The notes beneath the pieces are model-generated. The model saw only the letters and a list, made by a program, of their open reading frames with translations. It was not told the DNA's origin and did no database searches. Shown piece after piece: positions 27,795-37,100 of a stretch of 64,000 nucleotides of DNA. The stretch covers positions 60,678 through 124,677 of the forward strand of contig NZ_JYFC01000009.1 in the NCBI RefSeq assembly GCF_000938265.1, in the 5' to 3' direction. Each line of letters begins with the position of its first letter. Position 1 is the first letter of the stretch. The stretch comes from Agreia bicolorata (GTDB lineage Bacteria > Actinomycetota > Actinomycetes > Actinomycetales > Microbacteriaceae). Both the position numbers and the translations under genes were made by a program.

Positions 27795-29072
27795 ATGGCC
27801 GCTCGTCTGCCGCACGTTCCGCCCGCGTCGGGCGTCGTTCGTCTCGTCGGCGCCACGCTCATCGACGGCACCGGATGTCCGCCGCTGGCGGATTCCGAGG
27901 TCGAACTCGTCGACGGGGTGATCGCCTACGCCGGACAACGCAGAGCCGCGCAATCGCTCGACGGCGCGATCGACCTCACGGGCACATTCCTCATGCCGGG
28001 ATTCGTCGACGCGCATGTGCACCTCAGCATGGTGCCGGGCGACCCCGAGACGCAGCGCTCGCGCTTCGTCGAGGAGCACGTGCTCGAGACTGCGTCCGTG
28101 CTGAGAACAACGCTGCTCGCCGGGGTCACCACCGCTCGCGACCTCGATGGCCTCACCCCGGGCTACCGCGACGCGATCGCGCGTGGCTCTGCTGTGGGCC
28201 CGCGGCTGCACCTGGCCATCTCGATGCTCTCGCCCACGGGAGGCCACGCCGATCCGGTGCGGCCCAACGGCTCCCTCCCCGCGTGGGCCGTGCGCCCCGG
28301 CATGCCCGCACCGGGCGTCGTCGATACCGACGACGACATCATCCGCACTGTGCGCGAGCTCATGCGCATGGGAGCCGACGCCATCAAGGTCTCGACCTCG
28401 GGCGGGGTCGGCTCGCCCACCGACGACCCGGCGGATGCGGGCCTGCCCGTGGAGCACGTGCGTCTCGTGGCCCGGCTCACGGCCGAGCGGGGTGGCCGCC
28501 CGATCACCGCGCATGCCCTGACCGATGCGGCGGTTCGGGTCGCCGTTCTGGGCGGAGCCGCAAGCATCGAGCACGGCTACGACCTGAGCGACGACACGAT
28601 CGATCTGATGCTGCAGCACGGCACCGTGCTCGTTCCGACTCTCAGCACCCTGCTGCGCACGCTCGACCCGGCGACCACCTCGCCCGCGGCGCTGGCCGAC
28701 CGCGAGGCGCGGCAGAGACGAGGCCTCGACTCCGTGCGTCGTGCCGTTGCGGCCGGTGTGCCCGTCGCGCTGGGCACCGACGCGGGAGTGCACCCCCATG
28801 GCCGCAATCTCGCGGAACTTGCGCGCCTCGTCGAGGTCGGCCTCGACCCGCTCGCGGCCATCCGGGCGGGCACCCTCGGTGGCGCGCGCCTGCTCGGGCT
28901 CGACACCGAGCTCGGAACGGTGGAGGCCGGCAAACAAGGCGACCTGGTCGTGACCGTGGTGGATCCGCTGCAGAACATCGGGGACCTCGCGGACGTTTCC
29001 GCCGTTCGCATGGTGCTTCAGGCCGGTCGCGTGGTCAAAGATCTCGACAGCCGGATGCCGGCTGCGCGCTGA
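27795..29072 (+). CDS. amidohydrolase family protein (metal-dependent, prolidase-like)
   Basis: 425-aa amidohydrolase of the imidazolonepropionase/Xaa-Pro dipeptidase-like group. All metal and catalytic positions are visible: GFVDAHVHLS (HxH), the bridging lysine in AIKVSTSGGVGSP, ITAHALTDAA, SIEHGYD and LGTDAG. It follows the ABC ATPase by 2 bases and is the last gene of the site E operon. An importer with a dedicated hydrolase suggests that the imported compound is hydrolysed at an amide or cyclic amide bond after uptake; this is inference. Confidence 0.9.
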   Translation: MAARLPHVPPASGVVRLVGATLIDGTGCPPLADSEVELVDGVIAYAGQRRAAQSLDGAIDLTGTFLMPGFVDAHVHLSMVPGDPETQRSRFVEEHVLETASVLRTTLLAGVTTARDLDGLTPGYRDAIARGSAVGPRLHLAISMLSPTGGHADPVRPNGSLPAWAVRPGMPAPGVVDTDDDIIRTVRELMRMGADAIKVSTSGGVGSPTDDPADAGLPVEHVRLVARLTAERGGRPITAHALTDAAVRVAVLGGAASIEHGYDLSDDTIDLMLQHGTVLVPTLSTLLRTLDPATTSPAALADREARQRRGLDSVRRAVAAGVPVALGTDAGVHPHGRNLAELARLVEVGLDPLAAIRAGTLGGARLLGLDTELGTVEAGKQGDLVVTVVDPLQNIGDLADVSAVRMVLQAGRVVKDLDSRMPAAR

Positions 29073-29471
29073 CTTGCGCGTGGCCGGCCCGGGCCCACCC
29101 ATGTACGTGGTCAGAAGGCGACGTTCATGGTCAGGACGCGAAGTTTGCGGTCATCCGCAGCGCGGGACGGCTCTCTACTCGCCCAACGCGCCCTTAGCGG
29201 GCGAGAGCTCCGTCGTGGACAGCGCGGTCGCCCGCCGAAGGAGCGCTCACGCGGTGAAATCTCCTTCGCGCCTGGTCGTGTGGTGTTGGTCGGGTGAGCT
29301 CAAGGGCTCGCAGGTCACGATCGACCGAGGAGTCCGGTGGCTAACTGAGGACATTTTTGTTTCGTGGGATGCGGAGTCGCGAGAATCAGGGGTCGAATGT
29401 GCCGGGGGACTCGGCGTCAAGGTATTTGTCCTCCGTTAGCTCCTGCAGCGACGAGGGCAGGAGTCGCTGGT
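29073..29471. other. intergenic stretch; no gene supported
   Basis: About 400 bases. An open frame of 121 codons crosses it but has poor codon use, no ribosome binding site and no recognisable domain. A 7-base inverted repeat CTCGCCC / GGGCGAG at 29178-29205 lies about 100 bases after the amidohydrolase stop and may end that operon; it has no T tract. The rest shows nothing I can assign and may be decayed DNA. Confidence 0.5.
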
Positions 29472-29505
29472 GGCTTCGATACGGCCGCGGGCGGCCTACT
29501 CAACC
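29472..29505. repeat. REP-like dispersed palindromic repeat
   Basis: GGCTTCGATACG, then GGCCGC-gggCGGCC, then TACTCAACC. This has the form of the palindromic elements widespread in Microbacteriaceae genomes (GGTTTCGATACG ... CTACTCAACC, variable GC-rich stem), by memory of the family. It overlaps the last four codons and stop of the alpha/beta hydrolase gene, and its stem can act as a terminator. Only one copy is visible in this window. Confidence 0.65.
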
Positions 29506-30188
29506 AGCGCAGAGGCTCCCTCGATCGCCAGCACGATGGTTGCGACCACGCGCTCAGGCGCGACATGCGGCACCGCGTGGCTCGTGTCGACCTCGGTCGT
29601 GACGGCGCCCATGCGCGACGCCATGTCGCGCTGGGTCTCGGGGCGAAGGTGCTTGTCGCTGGCGGCCACGAGGTACCACGAGGGTCGTGACCTCCAGGCG
29701 GGCTCCACGATGGTCTCGGCGAAGATCGCGTCGGACGAGACTCTGCTCTCGGCGCGCCCTGCGAGGCGGATGGCTTCGGGAACATCCCAGGCGAGCTCGC
29801 GCCACGACTCCTCGTCGGGTGCCGGGATCCACTCGCCCGACGGCCCGCGCGTAAAATACTTCTCCACCTCGGCGGGCTCGTACGCATCGACGATGGTCGC
29901 CACGGACTCGTCGCGGTCGGGTGCGAAAGCCGCGACGTAGACGAGACCGACGACGCGCTCGTGCGTGCCCGCAGCGGTGATGACGGCGCCACCATAGGAG
30001 TGACCGACGAGCAGCACGGGGCCGTCGACGGCGTCGATCAGGGCGCGCACGTTCGCCTCGTCGTCGTACAGCGACTGCGAGAGGTTGTCGGCCAGCGACA
30101 AGGAGTAGCCACGCTCCTCGAGCAGCGGAACGACGGAGGACCACGTGAAGGGGGTTCCGCCCATTCCGTGAACGAGGACGAGATGCAT
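29496..30188 (-). CDS. alpha/beta hydrolase
   Basis: 230-aa esterase-like alpha/beta hydrolase. The oxyanion segment LVHGMGGTPFTW, the nucleophile elbow GHSYGG and the catalytic His in DTSHAVPHVAPE are present. It resembles the small salicylate-esterase/EstC-like group. I prefer ATG 30188, with GGAGAG 5 bases upstream, over the in-frame ATG at 30206, which has no site. It follows the cyclase-family gene in the leftward operon from site F. The last codons fall within a dispersed repeat. Confidence 0.88.
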   Translation of the reverse strand: MHLVLVHGMGGTPFTWSSVVPLLEERGYSLSLADNLSQSLYDDEANVRALIDAVDGPVLLVGHSYGGAVITAAGTHERVVGLVYVAAFAPDRDESVATIVDAYEPAEVEKYFTRGPSGEWIPAPDEESWRELAWDVPEAIRLAGRAESRVSSDAIFAETIVEPAWRSRPSWYLVAASDKHLRPETQRDMASRMGAVTTEVDTSHAVPHVAPERVVATIVLAIEGASALVE

Positions 30189-30216
30189 GGGACTCTCCGT
30201 ATTCATAAGAGACGCC

Positions 30217-30855
30217 TTACGCGGGAAGAGGCAGGAGCACCGTCGGCGCCGGCGCCGCCTCGCGGCCGGCGAACGGCACGGGCTGGCAGACCATGAGGTA
30301 GTCGCCGGGCTCCACGGATGACAGGTCGGCGTTCTCGAGGATCACGACGCCCGCGCCGCACAGGGCTACGTGCGTCGGCCACGTCGCCGTGTTCGCCGGG
30401 GCCTCCATGGTCATGTAATCGATGCCGGCGAAGAGCACGCCCCGCTCGACGAGCCATGCGGCGCCATCCGGACCGAGTCCGACCCACGTCTCCGACTTCT
30501 CTGCCCTGGTGAGCGCGTCGGTCGAGTTGCGCGTGCGAAAGAGCACGCGTGCGGCGCCCTCCGCGCCGGCCGCAGCGAGGTCGGCCGCGGTGATCTCCTC
30601 CTCGACATGGCGCAGGTCGAGCACCCGTACGGGGCCGACGACGCTGTCGAGCGCGATCTGGTCAACGGTGGTGCTGCCGGGCACGAAGTGCGAGGGGGCG
30701 TCGACATGGGTTCCGGTGTGGGCGCCGATGAGCCAGCGCGATACGTCGGATGCGTAGCCGTCGACGATCTGCTCGACCATCTCGAAGGTGGGGCGCCGGC
30801 CCCAGTGCAGCATCTCGCCGTGGATGGGGATATTGATGTCGATGGCGTCGGTCAT
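30217..30855 (-). CDS. cyclase family protein (kynurenine formamidase-like)
   Basis: 212-aa metal-dependent hydrolase with the signature HTGTHVDAPSHF, the two His and the Asp being zinc ligands as in bacterial kynurenine formamidase and isatin hydrolase. The family opens amide, lactam or N-formyl bonds. ATG 30855 has GAGG 5 bases upstream; an ATG at 30879 has none. First gene of the leftward operon of site F. Confidence 0.88.
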   Translation of the reverse strand: MTDAIDINIPIHGEMLHWGRRPTFEMVEQIVDGYASDVSRWLIGAHTGTHVDAPSHFVPGSTTVDQIALDSVVGPVRVLDLRHVEEEITAADLAAAGAEGAARVLFRTRNSTDALTRAEKSETWVGLGPDGAAWLVERGVLFAGIDYMTMEAPANTATWPTHVALCGAGVVILENADLSSVEPGDYLMVCQPVPFAGREAAPAPTVLLPLPA

Positions 30856-30902
30856 GTCTTCCTCGGGCTCGGGAACCATAGAATGGATTCGCTTTGATCA
30901 AT

Positions 30903-30914
30903 ATTGTATCCAAT
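30903..30914. promoter_or_regulatory. operator site F, between divergent genes
   Basis: ATTGTATCCAAT, 11 of 12 positions matching ATTGGATCCAAT. It lies between the cyclase-family gene (leftward) and the MBL-fold gene (rightward). On the minus strand TACAAT within the motif could be a -10 box. A TTG follows directly on the plus strand. Confidence 0.7.
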
Positions 30915-30953
30915 TTGAATGCTTCATCACCAGCCTCCGGGAGGGCCGAATGA
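30915..30953 (+). other. candidate leader ORF after site F
   Basis: 12 codons from TTG (coding NASSPASGRAE after the start) directly after operator F. The TGA overlaps the ATG of the MBL-fold gene by 4 bases. It needs a TTG start without a ribosome binding site, so it is the weakest of the four leaders on its own. Confidence 0.28.
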
Positions 30954-31756
30954 TCTGCACCACGAGCGACTTCACCCAGCCCTTCGCCCTCACAGGCCCG
31001 CCTCGCCGGGTTGTTCCCCTCGTGCTGGGCTACGAGCCGATCGCCGAGTCCTTGTCGCTGCGCGGAGGCGACTCGTCTCGATTTCTGCTCGAACCGGTCA
31101 CGGGTGCGATCGTCGTCTATGACAATGGCTGGGCGCTCGTCGACGGCGGCTTCGATCTCGACGGAGTGCGCGACCCGATCCTCCGTGCCGCCCGCTACGA
31201 CTACGAGAGCTACACGGCCGTGGTGCCGCCGGGCGACGCGCTGGCCGAGGGAGTCTCCGCGGCGGGCCTCGAGTGGAGCGACCTGGCGTTCTGCGCAATT
31301 TCGCATGTGCATCTCGACCACACCGGTGCCCTGAGGCTGGCACCCGCGGGCACTCCGGTCGCGCTGCAGCGCCGGGAATGGCAGTGGCTGACGAGCGGAA
31401 TCGGGCGTAGCGCGGTCGTCGTGCCCAGCGACATCCTCGACCGCGACGTCGACGTCGTGCTGCTCGACGGCGATACCGTTCTAGCGCCCGGGTTCACGGC
31501 CCTCGACACTCGCGGACACACCCCGGGGCACCAGTCCTTTCGCGTCGACCTTGCCGGGCGCTCGATCGTGCTCGCCTGCGATGCGGCCGATCTCGAGCGC
31601 AACCTGACCGAACGCATCCCGTGCGGTTGGACCGCCGTGCCCGGCGACGACGAGCTGGCCAGCCGTTCACTCGAGCGCCTGGCCGACCTCATGGTCGAGC
31701 CGGGAGTCGAGGTATGGCCCGGCCACGACCCCGCCTTCAGTGCGTGGATGCGCTGA
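30950..31756 (+). CDS. MBL-fold metallo-hydrolase (lactonase-like)
   Basis: 268-aa metallo-beta-lactamase fold protein. The zinc motif HVHLDHTG, the second-site His in TRGHTPGHQ, the bridging Asp in ACDAAD and the final His in WPGHDP are in place. This resembles N-acyl homoserine lactonases (AttM/AiiB type), but the substrate could be any lactone or ester. ATG 30950 has GGGAGGG 5 bases upstream. The last 20 bases overlap the convergent TetR gene. Confidence 0.88.
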   Translation: MICTTSDFTQPFALTGPPRRVVPLVLGYEPIAESLSLRGGDSSRFLLEPVTGAIVVYDNGWALVDGGFDLDGVRDPILRAARYDYESYTAVVPPGDALAEGVSAAGLEWSDLAFCAISHVHLDHTGALRLAPAGTPVALQRREWQWLTSGIGRSAVVVPSDILDRDVDVVLLDGDTVLAPGFTALDTRGHTPGHQSFRVDLAGRSIVLACDAADLERNLTERIPCGWTAVPGDDELASRSLERLADLMVEPGVEVWPGHDPAFSAWMR

Positions 31757-32456
31757 GCGCCGTCACCGCCGCAGCTTCCTCGCGTGCCGCGGCGATCTCG
31801 GCCGAAGACAGGCCGAGCACGCGCAGGCACGACGCTGCGATGGTCGTGTCGTCGTCTTCGGGCGTCGCGGCGGTGCCGCCGTCGCGACGCAGCCGGATGA
31901 CGAGTTCGGCGAGCTGAATCAGGATGGCGCCGATGCGGTCTTCGCTCATCGTCGCCGCGACGTCGGGGTGCGCTGCGGCGACCCCGAGGCGTCCGTAGCT
32001 CGCACGCAGTTGCTCACGCTCGATGCGGAACGCGTCGTAGCGCGACTCCTGAATCTCCGGAAGCAGATAGAGGGTGCCGATGTTGTGCGGTGTCTGTCGA
32101 AGTGTTCGGGCGTCAATGCTGGCCAGCGCGAACAGCGCGCCCGCCGGTGTGATCTCGTCGGGCACGCGCGCTTCGATGCGCTGCACGAACTCGATGCTCG
32201 GTCGCACGGAGCCGCTGAGCAGCTCCGCGAGAATCTCGTCTTTTCCGGCGAAGTGGTAGTAGAGCGACTGCTGCCGAATGCCCACGCGGTCGGCGATAGC
32301 GCGCGTCGACGATCCCGAGAATCCGGTCTCTGAGAACAGCGCCGCCGCGGCATCGAGGATCTGCTCGCGCGCGCTCAGGGCGGAATTCTGCTTGTGCACG
32401 CTGGCCCGGGGTCGACCTGCTTTGCTCGATGTGGAGACGGAACTCATGTGACCCAT
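31737..32456 (-). CDS. TetR family transcriptional regulator
   Basis: 239-aa regulator. The N-terminal HTH is clear (REQILDAAAALFSETGFSGSSTRAIADRVGIRQQSLYYHFAGKDEILAEL, about residues 28-78). An N-terminal basic tail precedes it. It is the last gene of the urea/guanidine carboxylase operon, 24 bases after the allophanate hydrolase stop, so it is the likely operon regulator; the 18-base palindrome at 41128 is a candidate operator. An alternative start is ATG 32447. Its 3' end overlaps the MBL gene by 20 bases. Confidence 0.9.
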   Translation of the reverse strand: MGHMSSVSTSSKAGRPRASVHKQNSALSAREQILDAAAALFSETGFSGSSTRAIADRVGIRQQSLYYHFAGKDEILAELLSGSVRPSIEFVQRIEARVPDEITPAGALFALASIDARTLRQTPHNIGTLYLLPEIQESRYDAFRIEREQLRASYGRLGVAAAHPDVAATMSEDRIGAILIQLAELVIRLRRDGGTAATPEDDDTTIAASCLRVLGLSSAEIAAAREEAAAVTALSASTH

Positions 32457-32480
32457 ACTCTCACTCGACGGGCGCAGAGA

Positions 32481-34184
32481 TCATTCGGCGGCTCGAGATC
32501 GCAGCCACGCCAGCCAGCCTCCGTGTGCGCTGATGTTCTCGGCGCCCTCTGTGGCGATGGGCTCGCAGAGAAAGCCCGACACAGAGCTGCCGTCGGCCAG
32601 CGAGACGCGGCCGATGGTCATCGGCGCGGGCAGTGCCGCGACGAAGGTGCCGAATCCGGATGCCGGCAGCGACCATATCTCGCCGGCCACGGATGTTCCG
32701 CCGTCGGCGACCCTCAGCAGGCCCGGCTTGGGCGGGACGGTGTCGAGGGCGAAGAGCGCGTAGTCGGCGCTGGTCGTGGTGCTCCGAGCGAAGGATCCGC
32801 CGGCCGCGACGAGCTGATGGTTGAGAGGCTGGCCCGTGAGGTGCGCGCCCACGACGAGAATCTCGAGCGCCGGAGCGAGCAGGCGCTCGGCCAGCTGGTG
32901 CACCGCGAGGTCGTGAAACGCGGGCGCCGTGATCATCACGCCGAAGGGCAGCCCGTCGACGACTCCGGCGGGCACTGAGCTCGACGCCATGTCGAGCAGA
33001 TTGGCGAAGTTCGTGTACCGGCCCATGCGGCTGTTGCCGCCGATCGGGTCGGCGGCGATCTCGGCGAGAGTCGGATGCCACGTGGTGGTCGGGGTGAGCA
33101 GGGCGTCGCACCCGGCGAGCGCGGCTTTGGCGACCGCACCGAGCCGGTCGAGCTGCTCGCGATCGCGGTAGAGCTCGACCGCGGTGCGGTCGGCGCCGCC
33201 CAGCACGATCGTCGAGACCGAGAGGTCGAGATCGGTGCCGATGAGCTCGCGGTGCCCGTCGATGTGATCGCCCACGGCGGCGTAGCGTTCGGCCACGAAC
33301 GACGACTCATAGAGCATCCGTGCCGCCTGCAGCAGCGGAGCGATGTCGACCTCGACGAGCTCCACTCCGGTGGCGGCGAGGCGACCCGCCGCGGCGTGGA
33401 ACGCGTCTGCCCAACCCCGGGCGAGGCCATCCAGATGCTCTGCAGTCGGGATGCCGACGCGGGGACGTGCGGGGAGCGCGGTTCCTGTGGCGTGCGCAGC
33501 CTCGACGAGGGTGCGTTCCAGGGGGTCGATGCCGTCGGGCCCGGCGAGCAGCTCGGCCGTGTTGTAGGCGAGGCCGGCCTCACGGGCGAAGACGGTGACG
33601 CAGTCGAGGGTGCGGCAAGCGGGAACAACGCCCGTCGTCGGGATGCGGCCCCGGGTGAGCTTGACGCCGACGATGCCGTTGAGCGCCGCGGGCACACGAC
33701 CCGAGCCCGCGGTGTCCGTGCCGAGTGCGACGTCGACGATGCCGAGCGCGACCGCCACGGCTGACCCCGAGCTGGAGCCGCCCGAGATGCGGTCGGGGCG
33801 CCAGGCGTTGCGCACGGCGCCGAACGGGCTGCGGGTGCCGACGAGTCCGGTCGCGAACTGGTCGAGGTTCGTCTTGCCGATGACCACCGAGCCGGCCGCG
33901 CGCAGGCGGCTGACCGCGGTCGAGTCCGCATCCGGGCGATAGCGGTAGCTGGGCGCCGCGGCGGTCGTGTCGAATCCGGCCGCGTCGATGTTGTCTTTGA
34001 CCCCGGCCACCGTACCGGCGAGGGGCAGCCTCTCGCCCGCCTCGACGCGGGCGTCGATCGATGCCGCCTCGGCGAGCGTGTCTTTCTCGTCGCGCAGACT
34101 GATCCAGATCTCGGGGCGATCCACCGCGCGAATGCGTTCGTAGGCGGCGGTGACCCGGTCTACGGCGGTCGTGGTCTGCGTCAT
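32481..34184 (-). CDS. atzF: allophanate hydrolase (AtzF type)
   Basis: 567-aa enzyme hydrolysing allophanate to ammonia and CO2. Amidase signature domain with Lys (AGVKDNID), cis-Ser (GGSSSGSA) and nucleophile Ser (TDTAGSGRVP). The C-terminal 120 or so residues form the AtzF-specific domain (LNHQLVAAGGSFARSTTTSADYALFAL ... PASGFGTFVAALPAPMTIGRVSLADG). The ATG overlaps the stop of the carboxylase by 4 bases. In related operons it completes urea or guanidine breakdown. Confidence 0.95.
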   Translation of the reverse strand: MTQTTTAVDRVTAAYERIRAVDRPEIWISLRDEKDTLAEAASIDARVEAGERLPLAGTVAGVKDNIDAAGFDTTAAAPSYRYRPDADSTAVSRLRAAGSVVIGKTNLDQFATGLVGTRSPFGAVRNAWRPDRISGGSSSGSAVAVALGIVDVALGTDTAGSGRVPAALNGIVGVKLTRGRIPTTGVVPACRTLDCVTVFAREAGLAYNTAELLAGPDGIDPLERTLVEAAHATGTALPARPRVGIPTAEHLDGLARGWADAFHAAAGRLAATGVELVEVDIAPLLQAARMLYESSFVAERYAAVGDHIDGHRELIGTDLDLSVSTIVLGGADRTAVELYRDREQLDRLGAVAKAALAGCDALLTPTTTWHPTLAEIAADPIGGNSRMGRYTNFANLLDMASSSVPAGVVDGLPFGVMITAPAFHDLAVHQLAERLLAPALEILVVGAHLTGQPLNHQLVAAGGSFARSTTTSADYALFALDTVPPKPGLLRVADGGTSVAGEIWSLPASGFGTFVAALPAPMTIGRVSLADGSSVSGFLCEPIATEGAENISAHGGWLAWLRSRAAE

Positions 34185-37100
34185 GCTGCTGCTCCAATAA
34201 TCGAAATGAGAATCTGCCCGGGCGCGACCTGGTCTCCGGGTCGCACGTGGATCTCGCCTACGACACCGTCGGATGCTGCGACGACCGCCGACTCCATCTT
34301 CATGGCTTCGAGCGCCATCAGCTTCTGGCCGGCGCTCACCGCCTGGCCGGGCTCGACGCCGATCTGCCACACGGTCGAGGTGAACGGCGCGGCCACTCCC
34401 ACCGAGCCCTCCGCGACGACGACGGCATCGGCCGGTGCGGCCGCCCTCTCGTCGGGGCGCACATCGAATTCGCCGGATGCGCGCCAGCGCTCCTTCTCCT
34501 CGCTGAATGCGCGGGCCTGCGTCTCACGGAAGTCGGCGATCGAGTCGGCATTCTCGGCGAGGAAGCGCTGGTAGTCGGCGATCGCGAACGTTCCCTCTTC
34601 GGTCTCGTAGTGACCGCGGCCGGCGTCGGTCTCGGCCCGCAGCTCGAGCAGCTCGTCGGCGCCCACCGGGTACCACTCGATGCGGTCGAAGAAGCGCAGC
34701 GCCCACGGGTTCTCCTGGAACAGGCCGCCGCGGCGGAACCTGTTCCACACCTGCACGGTGCGGCCGACGAACTGGTAGCCGCCCGGCCCCTCCATGCCGT
34801 AGATGCACATGTACGCGCCGCCGATGCCGACGGAGTTCTCTGCAGTCCAGGTGCGGGCGGGGTTGTACTTGGTGGTCACGAGCCGGTGTCGCGGGTCGAG
34901 CGGCGTGGCCACGGGCGCGCCGAGATACACGTCGCCGAGCCCGAGCACGAGGTACGTGGCATCGAACACGGTCTTCATCACATCGTCGACCGAGTCGAGG
35001 CCGTTGATACGGCGGATGAAGTCGATATTCGACGGCGTCCACGGCGCATCGGCGCGCACGCCGTTCATGTAGCGCTCGATGGCGAGATGCGTCGCCGGGT
35101 CGTCCCACGACAGCGGCAGCCGCACGGTGCGCGAGGGCACGACCAGCTCGTGAGTCGCGGGAATGTCCTGCTCCAGCTCGCGCAACAGACCGGCCAATGC
35201 GGTGGCCTTCAGCTCGGAGGAGTCGGTGTGAATCTGCAGCGAGCGGATGCCGGGGGTCAGCTCGAGCACGCCGTTCGGCGATTCGCTCTGCAGTCTCTCC
35301 ATCAGCGCGTGCACGCGCATCCGCAACCCCAGGTCGAGCGTGAGGTCGCCGTACTCGACGAGCAGATTGTCGTCGCCGTCGCGGCGATACGTGACCGACG
35401 GCCGCGCATCCGTGGCCTCGAGCCGGTCGATCACGCCGTCGTCTCCGTCACCGCCGGAGGTCGCGACGCTGAACGAGGCGCGGTCGGCGTCGAGAGCGGC
35501 CGCGTCGGCCTCGCGCACGGGAACGAATCGGATCGTGTCGCCGGGCCGCAGCTGTCCGAGCTTCCACAGTTCGCCGCTGGCGACCACGGCGGGGCAGACG
35601 AAGCCGCCGAGGCTGGGCCCGTCTGGACCAAGAATGATCGGGGTGTCGCCGGTGAAGTCGATCGCGCCCACCGCGTAGGGGTTGTCGTGGATGTTCGACG
35701 GGTGCAGGCCCGCCTCGCCGCCGTCTTCGCGTGCCCATTCGGGGCGTGGCCCGTCGAGGCGCACGCCGGTTCGGGCTGAGTTGTAGTGCACGGTGTAATC
35801 GGTCGAGTAGAACACGTCGAGGTCGGCGCGGGTGAAGAAGTCGGGGGCGCCGTGCGGCCCCTCCGTCACGCCGATCTGCCAGGTCGTGGTCAGCGCGGTT
35901 CGGCGCTCCGCAGGGGTCGGACCTCCGATGCGGGTGAGCCGAGTGCCTTCCGCAAAAGCGGGGTGCGCGGCATCCGAATCGGGCGAGCCGGGTCGCAGCA
36001 CGTCGCCGGGCAGCAGCGCGCGGCCGGCGTGCCCGCCGAATTTGCCCAGGGTGAAGGTGGATGCGCTGCCGAGATAGAGGGGAACGTCGATGCCGCCGCG
36101 CACCGCGAGATAGGCGCGCTGGCCGGGGCCGTGCAGGGTTGCGATGGCCAGCACGCTGCCGGCGGCGACCTCGACCGGCTCCCAGAAGGGCACCTCGACT
36201 CCGTCGAGGGTGGCGGATGCCGGTGCGCCGGTCAGGGCGATCAGGCTCGGCGCGCTGAATCGCAGGGTCGGGCCGGTGGCGGTGATCTCGAGCGCCGGGG
36301 CTCCCGCGGGGTTGCCGACGGCGAGGTTGGCCTCCGAGAATGAGGCGGCATCCATCGGGCCGCTCGGCGGAACGCCGATCTGCCAGTATCCGGTGCGACC
36401 GGGCAGGTCTTGCACCGTTGTCATCGCTCCGGCATCCAGAACATCGATGCGGGGGTCGGGGTCTGAGGTCTGGTCGAGGGTGGAGGTCGAGTGCACCGCG
36501 GCGCGCAGCCCCGTCTCGTCGGTGAGGGCGCGCAGCAGTCCGAGGTTGGTGACGACCCCGTCGACGCGGCTGGCGTCGAGACCCTCGCGCAGCAGGTCGA
36601 GCGCGGTGTCGCGGGAGGGGGCCGCGGCGATCACCTTGGCCAGCATCGGGTCGTAGTAGGGCGAGACTTCGAGGCCCGTTTCGATCCATCCGTCGACGCG
36701 CACGCCGCTGAGCTCGGCACTGCCGAAGCCGGGGAACGCCGCGTGGGTGACGAGGCCCGAGCTGGGAAGGCCGTTCTTGTCTGGGTCTTCGGCGTAGACG
36801 CGCGCCTCGAAGGCGTGGCCGCTCGGTTCGAACGGGGTCGTGAAGATCGAGGGGTCGATGCCTTCGGCGCCGTCGCGGGCGAGGCGCAGCATCATGGCCA
36901 CGAGGTCGACGCCGTAGACCTCCTCGGTCACGGGGTGCTCGACCTGCAGGCGGGTGTTCACCTCGAGAAACGAGGCCTCTTCGCGCAGCGGGTCGTAGAC
37001 GAACTCGACGGTGCCCGCCGAGCGGTAGCCGACGGATGCCGCGAGCGACCGGGCGGACTCGTGCAGTTGCCGCCGCACGGCATCCGGAAGCGCGGGAGCG

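Noticed and set aside
29074..29439. 121-codon plus-strand ORF after the importer operon
   Set aside because: No ribosome binding site, no domain, Arg/Ser/Trp-rich composition unlike the neighbouring genes.
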